The notes: generated by a model not told the origin, from the letters alone. A DNA stretch of 43,014 nt from Okeania sp. SIO2C9 (GCF_010672455.1 NZ_JAAHGO010000075.1:1-43014); one strand, 5' to 3'; numbered from the stretch's first letter, positions 1 through 9,131 are shown. Translations and numbers: made by a program.

Positions 1-359
1 TTTTACCTGTTCAAGTAAACTTGATGGTAGCAGTTTTCCTCAAAGTGGAAACCAGTAATTAAACCTATCATTTGCTGTTGTTTCACTTACTCCGAATTGG
101 ATACCCAACAATTGAAATGTTGTCAATTGTCGCAAGTATATTAAAGTTAATAATATTTGTTCCCCAGAGTGATAGCTTTGTATTACGACCCCCTCCTTTT
201 TTTATAATTCTTTTTTTCCTGGATTCTCCTTCTAATTGGGTTTGAGTGTGTAGGGCGATCGCTTGCTTTATTAGTTGTTTTAACTGGTCATAATGCACGA
301 CCTACTAATCGTTGTGCTTCTTGGGGATGTTTCTCGATATATTCTGATAATGAATCCAT
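1..359 (-). pseudogene. Decayed IS transposase N-terminal part, cut by window edge
   Basis: Joining reading frames on the minus strand gives a transposase-like N-terminus. It starts at the ATG at 359 (MDSLSEYIEKHPQEAQRLVG), continues as HYDQLKQLIKQ, then GGGRNTKLSL, then LTTFQLLGIQFGVSETTAND and LLPSSLLEQVK. The last parts look like the helix-turn-helix and following region of DDE transposases common in cyanobacterial IS elements (IS5-like group). Several frameshifts and an in-frame stop separate the pieces, so it is not functional. The catalytic half would lie beyond the window start. Family assignment rests on remembered sequence pattern and is inference. Confidence 0.6.
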
Positions 360-425
360 ATTCTTAACCTTTACGAAAGTTGATTGAGTATTATTTTACC
401 AGATTTTATTTATATTTCGGAGAGG

Positions 426-862
426 TCTATTATATAAAATCCGCTTTTCAAATCCTTATAAGTTCAAAACTTGCATTTCAATAATTACAGTTTTGTTTCC
501 AGTAACCTTGGCTTTAACATCTAAATAAGTATCTTTTAATCCTCGAATTTTAGGTACGAGATAGGGATTGAGAATTTGTAGGTCTTTGATAGTAGGATGA
601 CTGTCATAGAGGATGCTATTTAAGAAACTAATTAAAATGTCTGGTAGTCCTGCATGGTAATGGTGAAGATATATCTTTTTTAATTTCTCCCGCACTCCCC
701 ATCCCCCCATCCCCCCATCTCCCCATCTCCCCATCTCCCCATCTCCCGCACTCCCCACACACTCTCTACCATTACTATGCACCACCACCAAATGTCTTTA
801 CTTTGTTGGGAACCAAATATTTTCTTGAAGGCAAAATCTGTTTTGGGATTAATAAAAATCAT
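426..862 (-). pseudogene. Rpn family PD-(D/E)XK nuclease gene, disrupted by a MITE
   Basis: The N-terminal part begins at 862 with MIFINPKTDFAFKKIFGSQ. The rest reads DILISFLNSILYDSHPTIKD, then YLVPKIRGLKDTYLDVKAK and NKTVIIEMQV. This is typical of the Rpn (recombination-promoting nuclease / PD-(D/E)XK transposase-like) family; the D of YLDVKAK and the E/Q of EMQV match its active-site region. A 147-bp element plus an 8-bp duplication (155 bp, a frameshift) splits the gene after codon SKD. Removing it restores SKD-ILISFLN in frame. A second lesion is a stop at 456-458, after which GFEKRILYN still reads on, and the gene then breaks off. Confidence 0.85.
643..789. mobile_element. 147-bp MITE with 22-bp TIRs and 8-bp TSD
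   Basis: The ends at 643-664 and 768-789 are imperfect inverted repeats matching at 18 of 22 positions, with shared core TGCATRGTAATGGT. The element is flanked by the perfect direct repeat AAATGTCT at 635-642 and 790-797. Excising the element and one copy restores the Rpn reading frame. The interior is a low-complexity array of about seven GGGGAGAT/GGGGGGAT-like units. It encodes no transposase, so it would need one supplied in trans. Confidence 0.88.
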
Positions 863-971
863 TTTTATAATCTCAAAGTAAGTTTGGTAAAAGGAAGGCA
901 GAAGGTAGAAGGAAATATTGGTTCAAAGGGAGAAAGTTTTTTTATCAAACTATTATCCGGATATGATATAA

Positions 972-1045
972 GTCGAAGGAAAAGTTAGGGCATATCAAAA
1001 GCCTAAAACTCAGACAATGCCAGATTTTTCCTTCTTCCTTATATG
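972..1045. repeat. Interspersed repeat related to 13136-13215
   Basis: A stretch beginning AGTCGAAGGAAAAGTTA and running through AAAACTCAGACAA to TTTTCCTTCTTCCTT is recognisably similar to 13139-13210 (AGTCGAAGGAAAGGTTA, AAAATCAGACAAAG, CTTTTCCTTCTTTCTCC). The copy near 13.1 kb lies inside an element with 10-bp inverted ends; here no clear ends remain. The spacer 863-1130 around it holds no convincing gene. Confidence 0.5.
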
Positions 1046-1129
1046 GTAGATAACTAACTAATTTCCTAGATAACCAAACACCTTTTCCCTTATTACTTCT
1101 TTTTTCTTCCTTCTACTATACTAAGCCAG

Positions 1130-1352
1130 TTAAGAGTTTAATTTGTCTAAATAAAAGTATGCTTCGCGAAATATTTGACCATAAGTTTCTGTAATTTCGG
1201 CAAAAGTATTTAATGACTCCAGTACATATTTAGAATTACCTGCGAGTCGATGACGCAATGCTTCATCTGTCAATAAAGATTTCAAAACATTTGCTAATTC
1301 TTCTGGGCGATCGGGAGTATAGAATAAACCATTAATATTTGGTTTTACCTGT
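1130..1352 (-). pseudogene. Detached duplicate of the GT4 C-terminus
   Basis: The minus strand reads VKPNINGLFYTPDRPEELAN, then LLTDEALRHRLAGNSKYVLE and YGQIFREAYFYLDKLNS and a stop at 1130-1132. It nearly duplicates the end of the large glycosyltransferase encoded just to its right (1600-1815), with about ten substitutions over some 72 residues. Nothing upstream of this tail is present; it stops where a copy of the 252-bp repeat begins at 1361. It is either the remnant of a second glycosyltransferase gene or a tail duplication. Confidence 0.85.
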
Positions 1353-1360
1353 ACATATTT

Positions 1361-1556
1361 AGGGCTTACCGATCTAATCTAAAAGCATTGACATATAAAT
1401 ACTTTAGCCTTTTTGTGGTCGAAAAAATTTACTGGTATCACATCTAAAACGCTCAAAAAGTTAATATTTTAGGCGCATAGTTTGGCAGAAAAATCATTCT
1501 TACAATTCTTACTCCTACCTCCTCTAAATTTCCATTTTTCCTGTCTCCTGTCTCCT
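1361..1556. repeat. 252-bp TIR repeat, copy 1 (right end lost)
   Basis: It begins AGGGCTTACC and runs through GCATTGACATATAAATACTT, the TCATTCTTACAATTCTTACT block and CTGTCTCCTGTCTCC. The same order is found at 13444-13695 and 15715-15966. The terminal CGCAAACCCT of the other copies is missing, because the sequence passes directly into the 3' end of the giant glycosyltransferase gene. That gene's stop codon (1555-1557) appears to lie inside the repeat. Confidence 0.8.
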
Positions 1557-4500
1557 ACTCCTTAATCCGTAAATCTGTGCCATAATCTCTGTGTGCTAAT
1601 TTGTCTAAAGAAAAGTATGCTTCGCGGAAGATTTGACCATAATTTTCTGTCATTTCTGTAAAGGTATTTAATGACTCCAGTACATATTTAGAATTACCTG
1701 CGAGTCGATAACGTAATGCTTCATCTGTCAATAAAGATGTCAAAACATTTGCTAATTCTTCTGGGTTATCGGGAGTATAGAATAAACCGTTAATATTTGG
1801 TTTTACTTGTTCAACTATGCCAAATACTGGAGTAGTAATTATGGGTAAATCATAAGCCATTGCTTCTAATATGACTCTAGGAAAACTCTCGACGCGAGAA
1901 GTACAAACAAATATATCTGCTGCCAAATAATATTTTGCTGTTTCTGGAGTTTCTTTTACTATTTCTACTCGCTGTTGAATTTCTTCTGGTAACTCAGTCA
2001 AAAGTTCGTGTAATTTTAAACTGTAAAGATTTGGGCGATCGCCTACTAAAAAACATTTAATTTTTTGACTTTCTGTTTCAGGAATAAATGATAATGCTTT
2101 TACTAAATCCTGTTGACCTTTCCTTTCACAAACAGTACCTAATAATAGAATGACAATTTCATCATTTTTTACTTCTAAAGCTGACCTTACCGATTGTTTT
2201 GACCATTTCTGAGATGCAGATTTTAATAACTGTAAATCTAAGCCATTATGTACCACAGTAAAGTTGTGATGACTATTCAAAGGTAAGTATCTATTTCGAG
2301 TAGCATCAGCAACAAAAATTACTCGATAAGGATAGCGGAAACATTCTAATGCTCTAGCAGCTATTTCTGTGCCAAACCGATTAAAATAAGTTTGCCAGGG
2401 TTCACTTTCATGTACATTCCAGACACTGGGAATATTTAACATTTGAGCGATATCTACCATGAAAAAGTTTTCTAAAGTATTGATATACATAACATCAATA
2501 TTTAGCTCTTTTATTTCTTTGGCAAAACTAGCTAATGCTTCATCATAAATATTTCTTTGATAAATATGTTCTAGTGGATTATCTAGAACAACAACCTGAA
2601 TATTATGCTGTTGATAAATTTCTCTCAATTCTCCATCATTGACAGAAAAAATTATTGGTTCAACAATTCCATCATCTGCCAATTTTAGGGCAATTTCTAA
2701 TTGATGAAGTGGCGCACCAGTCAAATCTAGGGAATTACTACACATCAATAATTTAATTCTGGGAAAAATGTCTTTCATCTCAGCGAGTAAGTTTTCCTCA
2801 CTATAATTAACCAGTTCGTTTATTGGTGGTTGATTTGGAGAATTTGTCTCTAGTGCCGGATTATTTATTTGTAATTCTTGCTGAGACTCATTAACTTTTG
2901 CCTGACTATTTATTTGTGGTTGATTTGGAAAATTTGTCTCTAGTGCCGGATTATTTATTTGTGATTCTTGCTGAGACTCATCAATTTTTGTCTGACTATT
3001 TATTGGTGGTTTATTTGGGAAGTTTCCAACTTTTGCTGGATTATTTATTTGTGATTTTTGCTGAGACTGATTAACTTTTGCCTGACTATTTATTGGTGGT
3101 TGATTTGGAGAGTTTATCTCTAGTGCTGGATTATTTATTTCTGGTTTATTTGGATAACTTCCAACTTTTGTTGAATTATTTATTTGTGATTCTTGCTGAG
3201 ACTCATCAATTTTTGTCTGACTATTTATTGGTGGTTTATTTGGGAAGTTTCCAACTTTTGCTGGATTATTTATTTGTGATTTTTGCTGAGACTGATTAAC
3301 TTTTGCCTGACTATTTATTTGTGGTTGATTTGGATAACTTCCCACTTTTGCCTGAATATTTATTTGTGGTTGATTTGGGAAATTTCCCACTTTTGCCGGA
3401 TTATTTATTTGTGATTCTAACTGAGACTCATCCACTTTTGCCCGACTATTTATTTCTAGTTCATTTTGAGAATTTCCCACTTTTGCCGGATTATTTATTT
3501 GTGGTTGATTTGGAGAATTTGCCTCTAGTACTGAATTATTTATTTGTGATTCTGGCTGAGACTCATTAACTTTTGCCTGACTATTTATTGATGGTTGATT
3601 TGGATAACTTCCCACTTTTGCTGAATTATTTATTTGTGATTCTGGCTGAGACTCATTAACTTTTGCCCGACTATTTATTTCTAGTTCATTTGGAGAATTT
3701 GCCTCTAGTTTCGGATTATTTATTTGTGATTCTGGCTGAGACTCATCAACTTTTGCCTGACTATTTATTTCTAGTTCATTTGGAGAATTTGCCTCTAGTT
3801 TCGGATTATTTATTTCTGGTTTATATAGAGAGTTATCAACATTTTCCAGAATATTTATTTGTGATTTTTTCTGAGACTCATCAACTCCTTCCCTCTTCCT
3901 TCTTCCTTCTTCCTTCCCAATAAAATTTATTTGTGGTTCATTTTCAGAATTTGCCTCTAGTACCGGATTATTTATTTGTAATTCTTGCTGAGACTCATCA
4001 ACTTTTGCCGGACTATTTATTTCTAGTTCATTTTCAGAATTTACCTCTAGTGCTGGATTATTTATTTCTGGTTTATATAGAGAGTTATCAACATTTTCCA
4101 GAATATTTAGATCTGATTCTTTCTGAGACTCATCAACTCCTTCCCTCTTCCTTCTTACTTCTTCCTTCCCAATAAAATTTATTTGTGGTTCATTTGAAGA
4201 ATTATCAAATTCCTTCTTCCCTCTTCCTTCTTCCCTCTTCCTTCTTCCCTCTTCCTTCTTCCCTCTTCCTTCTTCCTTCCCAATAAAATATCGCCTTGGT
4301 TTAATTTCAAATAATTCACTTTCGAGAGAAAAATGAGGACTATAAAACCTATCTACCATCTGAGAATATTTCTGACGATAATTTGCTTCTTCCTGGGGAT
4401 TATCAGAATAACCGCGACTCGTTCCTTCCTTATGAATTAATTCAGCATCAGGACAATAAACTGAACGATAACCCTTTTCCAAAAGTCGATAACCATAGTC

Positions 4501-7500
4501 AGCATCATTATAAGCAACAGCAAAATTTGACTCATCAAAACCACCCAAATCTAAAAATAATTGCCGAGAAGTTAACATACAAGCAGCAGTTACTGCTGAA
4601 TAATTTCTTGACACAGAAGCTTGAGAAAGATAACCCCTATTTTCACTATGTAATAACTTAAAAGCATGACCAGCTAAACCATGATGTAAACCATGAATTA
4701 CACCTGCGTGTTGAATCCTTTTATCGGGATAAATTAACTTAGCACCCACTGCACCAACACCAGGGAACTGTGCATAACCAATCATTTGACTTAACCACTG
4801 GGGAGAAATAATTTCTGTGTCGTTATTTAAAAATAGAATATATTCACTATCAACCTGTTCTACAGCACGATTATTAATTGCAGCAAAATTAAATTTACCC
4901 CCACTGTTAGGAATAGAAATAACCGATATATTTGCCGACCCAGAAAATGAATTTTTCAGATTTGCCAAATATTCTAAAGTCTCAGACTCATCACTTTCAT
5001 TATCAATGACAAATATTTGATAATTCTGGTAAGTTGTCTTTTTCAAAGACTCAATACAACACTTCAATAACTTGACTTGATTTTTAGTCGGAATAATAAT
5101 ACTTACCGAAGTACCTTCGTCCGGAAAAGTAGCCTTAAAAATCCCCAAATTTTCTCGCATTGCCCAATCTGGTTGATAAACATCTCCCTCCACATCACGA
5201 CGTTTTAAACTTTCTTGAACCGCTCTTTGACCTGCTAGAAAACTCTTCGGTTTTTCCCCACCAGAAATAGCAGTAGAACCCGGAGAAGTTCGCCAATGAT
5301 ATAACACCAAAGGTAAATGCCCAACTTCACGAGAAATTTCCGTTGCTCTTAAAGCAAAATCATAATCTTGAGAACCTTCAAAACCAACTCTTAAACCTCC
5401 AACTCTGTCAAAAATTTCCTTTCTAACTACACACAAATGACCCATATACATATAAGAAAGTAACAGCTCTGGAGAATATTCCGGTTTAAATTGAGGGTCG
5501 AATCTTTTCCCTTCCACATTAATTTTGTCGTCGTCCGAATAGAGAAAATCTGTTTCTGGATTTTGACTTAAATATAAAGCCACTTCTCCCAAAGCATCAG
5601 GGGTAAGTTCATCATCATTATCTAAAAAGAGAATAAAATCTCCCGTGGCAAGTTCAGCAGCAGAATTCGTCGCAGCACTAATATTTCCATTCTCAGAACG
5701 GAATATTAATTTAATCCGGGAATCTGTCTCAGCTATTTCCGTCAGAAATTCCCGAATATTTGGATTACTACTACAATCATCCGCTATACAAAATTCCCAA
5801 TTTTGGTACACTTGGTTTAGTACACTGGCGATTGCCTTGTCTAAAAATTCCATCGGTGGGTTATAAACTGGCATAACCACAGAAATTTTAGGTAAAGTTA
5901 CCTGGCAACTCTCTAACCGAGAAGTTAAATATTGAACCGAGTGATCGCCCCAGTTATTTACAGCCAACCAAGCATCATAAACATCCACAGTTTCTGGCAC
6001 GACAAACCCAGGGGGTGGTAATAATTCCCCTTCTTGCCATTGTTGCTGTCGATATATCTGTAATATTTGTCTAGCAATATTTGGTAACTCTGAGGGTAGG
6101 GGGATGATGCGACCTAACCTTTGTTTCCTTTCCGCAGTCCGTTTCCCAATAGCTTTGGCAAACTTAGATAATTTCTCCAATTTATCCTTAGCTTTCTCCC
6201 AGAAACTATAACGTCTTAGTTTTAAAACTTCAGAGCAAGGGAAACCGACTATTTCCCCATTTTCCAAATGTGCTTCTAAACTAATTTGCCATTTTCCCGG
6301 TGGAAGTTCCACCGTTGCTTCAAACCCACTATCTGAACTTCCGACTAAGTCAGGAAAAACCTCACCCACATCCTTTCGACGCAAACCATAAGCGCAGTCT
6401 ACAGAAATATCCCCACATTTGAGAACTAACTTTGTGATTTTCTGTTCTGGATGACAACACCAACCCGCAAATAAAATTACCCCCTCCCGTTGTTGCCAAT
6501 TTGTAGGTGCATCAAAATTTGCCTCAACTGTAGATACCGATATTGGATAGGAAGCAAATTTATGCCATCTTCCTTTTTTATCCTGAGCTTCCAGAATTAA
6601 TTGATAATTTCCTGGGGAGAGTTGTAAGGGGATTTGGAAACCAGAATTTTTAGCAGCGGAAATATCTGGAAATTTTTGGGCGACATCTAGTCGTTCAATA
6701 TGATAATTGCCTACAAAAATTTCTTCTCCCACTCTGGCACGAATAGCTTCAATATCCAGACCAGTATTGCGAAAACACCAACCCACTATTTCTATTTGAG
6801 AACTAGCAAAATTCCAAGTAGGGGCGATTCGTGAATCCCCCGGAGAGTCGATAGAGAAAATGAGGCGCATTTGCAACCCACTCAGTTTCCGTTTTAACCC
6901 AGACCATTTTTCTCGCAACTTCCAGAACTTGGAAGACTTCATAGCCGAAATTTCTGCCTTGAGTGTTTCGTTTTCATAGTGTTGAGTTATTAATTGGTCT
7001 TGAGTTTGCCCCAAAATTGTCTGAGTTTCCCCCAAGATTGTCTGAGTTTTTCCCAATTCAGCTTGAGTTTGTTCCAGGGTGATTTGAGTTTTTCCCAATT
7101 CAGCTTGAGTTTGTTTGAGGGTGCTTTGAGTTTGCCCTAAATCTGTTTCTAATATTCCTATTTTGTTCTGAGACTCGGCTAATTTTATTTGAGTGCCATC
7201 TAATTTTTGTTGAGTTTGCCCGAACTCTGTTTCTAACTGTTGAATTTTGGTTTGAGACTCGACTAATTTTATTTGAGTAGCATCTAATTTCTGTTGAGTT
7301 TGCCCGAATTCTGTTTCTAACTGTTGAATTTTGGTTTGAGACTCAGATAATTTTATTTGAGTGCCATCTAATTTTTGTTGAGTTTGTCCGTATTCTGTTT
7401 CTAACTGTTGAAGTTTGGTTTGATAAGCTTGTAATTTAATTAAATTACCATCTAGTTGTTGTTGAGTTTGACCTAATTCTGTTTCTAATATTCCTATTTT

Positions 7501-8925
7501 TTTCTGAGATTCTTGTAACCTAATTTTGTTTCTATCTAGCTCGACTAAATTTTGCCCTAATTCTGTTTCCAGTCCTAGTAACTTTTTCTGAGATTCAGTT
7601 AGTTTTATCTGAGTACCATCGAGTTGAACTAAAGTCTTACCTAGTTCTGTTTCTAGACTTAATATTTTTGCTAAAGCTTCTTGAAATCTTGTTGCTGAGT
7701 TACTGAGTTGTGCTTGAGTTTGTCCTAGAGTTATTTCTAATCTAATGACTTTCTTTTGAGAATCATCTAGTTTAGTTTTGGCACTTTCAAATTGCGCTTG
7801 AGTCTGTCCTAGTTTTCTCTCTAATATGGCAACTTTGGTTTGAGATTCTTGTAATTTTGTTGCTTTGCCGTCGAGTAGGGCTTGGGTTTCTCCTATTTCT
7901 GTTTCTAATGCTTCTAATTTTTTAGCAGATTCTTTGAGCTTAATTTCTCTACTATCAAGTTGTTGCTGAGTTTCACCCAGTTCTTTTTCTAGACTATCTA
8001 CTTTTTGCTGTGCTTCTCTAAAAAAATCTTGCCTTTTTTTGACATCTGTTTCTAACAGATTAATTTGTTTTTCTAAACCTCGAATATTCAACCAATCCTG
8101 AAATTCCCAGAATTGGCAATCATTCTGGATATTTTTGATTAATTCTGATCCTGTACGGGCGAATCGCGATTCGCCCCTACCACCTAAACCTATTTTTTCT
8201 AGTTGTTGATAAACCTCTAATGTTTCTGGGAAATATTTTTCTATGAGGTTAGGTCTACTGGTTTTAATAATATCCTTTACTAATAAAGACTCCTCAAAAT
8301 TACCAGGGGGAGGTGTTGGTAAGTCTACTAAGAATTTATCGTTAACTGCTTGAATAAAACCTTCAGGATTTTTACCAATACTATCAACCTTTGCTATTAA
8401 ACATTGCTGAGAAAAATTTTGATAAAAATCTAAGATTCTTTGATTAGAATTCAGCCACATTTTCACAGCTATTTCTGGCTGTTCCGATAATTTTTCATCA
8501 GTAGCTCGTCGATAAAGTGAGTCTGCTACTTCCCACGGCGAACGATAGACAAAAATAAACTTTGCATCTGGTAATAAGTCTAACCAAAAGTTTAAAAATA
8601 ATGTTGTTCTTGGGTCTTTCCATCCCCAAAATTCTTGAATTTCTTCACGGTTTTTAATTAATCGTTTAGCTGCTTTTAAATATTGTTTCTTGACGGGAAT
8701 TTCTGTAATTTCTACATTACTTCCTAAATCATCCAAACCTTGAGAACCTAATATTCCTTTTTGCAGTTCCACAAATTCAATATCTTCAAAATGCCCCCTA
8801 ACATTTCCATATTCCGGCCCCACTAAATTTTCTCCAATATTTACCCCTACACTCTGAAATAAAGAAGCTGTTAAAGAGGTTCCCGAACGGTGCATTCCTG
8901 TAATAATAAAAACTGTTGATTTCAT
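1555..8925 (-). CDS. Giant sulfotransferase / coiled-coil / GT2-GT2 / GT4 fusion (2456 aa)
   Basis: The protein probably builds and modifies a cell-surface polysaccharide in the cytoplasm. Residues 1-240 are a sulfotransferase-like domain with the PAPS 5'-phosphate loop GMHRSGTS (10-17) and a 3'-phosphate region FIFVYRSPWEVADS. Residues about 283-655 are coiled coil with 28-residue repeats. About 695-905 hold two beta-sandwich modules sharing GWC, R-x-DV and FPD/SGF motifs. About 1010-1250 is GT2 (VVMPVYNPP, DNDDE) and 1270-1530 a second GT2 (SIIIPTKN, LNNDTE, HAG). About 1541-2045 is a low-complexity Q/N/S-rich linker, and 2050-2450 a GT4 (HNGLD, ESFPRVILEAMA). AAGGAG lies about 10 bases before the ATG. 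It follows the methyltransferase and Wzt/Wzm genes on the same strand. The last codon and stop seem to come from an inserted repeat. The domain calls are secure; the sugar and acceptor are unknown. Confidence 0.92.
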   Translation of the reverse strand: MKSTVFIITGMHRSGTSLTASLFQSVGVNIGENLVGPEYGNVRGHFEDIEFVELQKGILGSQGLDDLGSNVEITEIPVKKQYLKAAKRLIKNREEIQEFWGWKDPRTTLFLNFWLDLLPDAKFIFVYRSPWEVADSLYRRATDEKLSEQPEIAVKMWLNSNQRILDFYQNFSQQCLIAKVDSIGKNPEGFIQAVNDKFLVDLPTPPPGNFEESLLVKDIIKTSRPNLIEKYFPETLEVYQQLEKIGLGGRGESRFARTGSELIKNIQNDCQFWEFQDWLNIRGLEKQINLLETDVKKRQDFFREAQQKVDSLEKELGETQQQLDSREIKLKESAKKLEALETEIGETQALLDGKATKLQESQTKVAILERKLGQTQAQFESAKTKLDDSQKKVIRLEITLGQTQAQLSNSATRFQEALAKILSLETELGKTLVQLDGTQIKLTESQKKLLGLETELGQNLVELDRNKIRLQESQKKIGILETELGQTQQQLDGNLIKLQAYQTKLQQLETEYGQTQQKLDGTQIKLSESQTKIQQLETEFGQTQQKLDATQIKLVESQTKIQQLETEFGQTQQKLDGTQIKLAESQNKIGILETDLGQTQSTLKQTQAELGKTQITLEQTQAELGKTQTILGETQTILGQTQDQLITQHYENETLKAEISAMKSSKFWKLREKWSGLKRKLSGLQMRLIFSIDSPGDSRIAPTWNFASSQIEIVGWCFRNTGLDIEAIRARVGEEIFVGNYHIERLDVAQKFPDISAAKNSGFQIPLQLSPGNYQLILEAQDKKGRWHKFASYPISVSTVEANFDAPTNWQQREGVILFAGWCCHPEQKITKLVLKCGDISVDCAYGLRRKDVGEVFPDLVGSSDSGFEATVELPPGKWQISLEAHLENGEIVGFPCSEVLKLRRYSFWEKAKDKLEKLSKFAKAIGKRTAERKQRLGRIIPLPSELPNIARQILQIYRQQQWQEGELLPPPGFVVPETVDVYDAWLAVNNWGDHSVQYLTSRLESCQVTLPKISVVMPVYNPPMEFLDKAIASVLNQVYQNWEFCIADDCSSNPNIREFLTEIAETDSRIKLIFRSENGNISAATNSAAELATGDFILFLDNDDELTPDALGEVALYLSQNPETDFLYSDDDKINVEGKRFDPQFKPEYSPELLLSYMYMGHLCVVRKEIFDRVGGLRVGFEGSQDYDFALRATEISREVGHLPLVLYHWRTSPGSTAISGGEKPKSFLAGQRAVQESLKRRDVEGDVYQPDWAMRENLGIFKATFPDEGTSVSIIIPTKNQVKLLKCCIESLKKTTYQNYQIFVIDNESDESETLEYLANLKNSFSGSANISVISIPNSGGKFNFAAINNRAVEQVDSEYILFLNNDTEIISPQWLSQMIGYAQFPGVGAVGAKLIYPDKRIQHAGVIHGLHHGLAGHAFKLLHSENRGYLSQASVSRNYSAVTAACMLTSRQLFLDLGGFDESNFAVAYNDADYGYRLLEKGYRSVYCPDAELIHKEGTSRGYSDNPQEEANYRQKYSQMVDRFYSPHFSLESELFEIKPRRYFIGKEEGRGKKEEGRRKREEGRGKKEFDNSSNEPQINFIGKEEVRRKREGVDESQKESDLNILENVDNSLYKPEINNPALEVNSENELEINSPAKVDESQQELQINNPVLEANSENEPQINFIGKEEGRRKREGVDESQKKSQINILENVDNSLYKPEINNPKLEANSPNELEINSQAKVDESQPESQINNPKLEANSPNELEINSRAKVNESQPESQINNSAKVGSYPNQPSINSQAKVNESQPESQINNSVLEANSPNQPQINNPAKVGNSQNELEINSRAKVDESQLESQINNPAKVGNFPNQPQINIQAKVGSYPNQPQINSQAKVNQSQQKSQINNPAKVGNFPNKPPINSQTKIDESQQESQINNSTKVGSYPNKPEINNPALEINSPNQPPINSQAKVNQSQQKSQINNPAKVGNFPNKPPINSQTKIDESQQESQINNPALETNFPNQPQINSQAKVNESQQELQINNPALETNSPNQPPINELVNYSEENLLAEMKDIFPRIKLLMCSNSLDLTGAPLHQLEIALKLADDGIVEPIIFSVNDGELREIYQQHNIQVVVLDNPLEHIYQRNIYDEALASFAKEIKELNIDVMYINTLENFFMVDIAQMLNIPSVWNVHESEPWQTYFNRFGTEIAARALECFRYPYRVIFVADATRNRYLPLNSHHNFTVVHNGLDLQLLKSASQKWSKQSVRSALEVKNDEIVILLLGTVCERKGQQDLVKALSFIPETESQKIKCFLVGDRPNLYSLKLHELLTELPEEIQQRVEIVKETPETAKYYLAADIFVCTSRVESFPRVILEAMAYDLPIITTPVFGIVEQVKPNINGLFYTPDNPEELANVLTSLLTDEALRYRLAGNSKYVLESLNTFTEMTENYGQIFREAYFSLDKLAHRDYGTDLRIKE
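2815..4130 (-). repeat. 45-bp coding repeats (15-residue Q/N-rich units)
   Basis: Within the giant gene the linker is a chain of 15-residue units alternating between forms like AKVGNFPNQPQINSQ and AKVNESQQESQINNP, with variants carrying ALEANSPN or LEINS. Dozens of copies with few differences indicate recent expansion by slippage or recombination. The units join the second GT2 to the GT4. Because they lack stops in other frames, the opposite strand shows spurious long open frames. Confidence 0.9.
4200..4285. repeat. GAAGGAAGAGG-type STRR inside the coding region
   Basis: A purine-rich run of CTTCCCTCTTCCTTCTT-type units encodes GKEEGRGKKEEGRRKREEGR in frame. Similar short tracts lie in this gene at about 3890-3915 and 4140-4165, and in the methyltransferase gene at about 10430-10490 and 11817-11852. 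Related purine/pyrimidine tracts occur between genes (about 890-910, 1030-1110, 13200), so a spacer-type repeat seems to have entered coding sequence without breaking the frame. Confidence 0.75.
6960..8075 (-). repeat. 84-bp repeats coding a coiled coil
   Basis: Units of exactly 84 bp, seen for example starting at 7181, 7265 and 7349, encode 28 residues (four heptads) of the type LETEFGQTQQKLDGTQIKL then SESQTKIQQ. Units further out are more diverged but keep the LETELG-Q-Q spacing. Near 7020-7130 the unit shortens to LGKTQ/TLEQTQAE motifs of about 14 residues. Confidence 0.88.
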
Positions 8926-8954
8926 CTAATTTTTCTCCTTATATTCAGCAAAGT

Positions 8955-9066
8955 TGTAAGTATTCAGTGGTCAGCTATCAGTTATGAGTTATTAAGTTAT
9001 TATCGCACCTTTGTAAGCATTCAGCAGTCAGCTATCAGCTATGAGTTATTAAGTTATTATCGCACC
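8955..9066. repeat. 57-bp tandem direct repeat, two units
   Basis: Two adjacent units, at 8955-9011 and 9012-9066, both begin TGTAAG and end TTATTATCGCACC, with a few mismatches. They contain the TCAGCTATCAG-type sequence often found between genes in cyanobacteria. They lie just upstream of the giant glycosyltransferase start. Only two units without spacers are present, so this is not a CRISPR. Confidence 0.85.
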
Positions 9067-9131
9067 GAAGTCCGAATTAGTCTCCAAAGAGTGAAATATG
9101 TTTACTTCCGCATTTCGTACCGAAAGAAAGT

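Noticed and set aside
803-988. 61-codon plus-strand frame
   Set aside because: Its start is antisense to the Rpn pseudogene and the rest is repeat-type spacer.
3078-4175. Four plus-strand open frames rich in PDYLFVV and LPLLPDYLF repeats
   Set aside because: They are the antisense of the 45-bp coding repeats in the giant glycosyltransferase gene, which happen to lack stops in this frame.
8955-9066. Possible CRISPR
   Set aside because: Only two directly adjacent 57-bp units, with no spacers and no cas genes.
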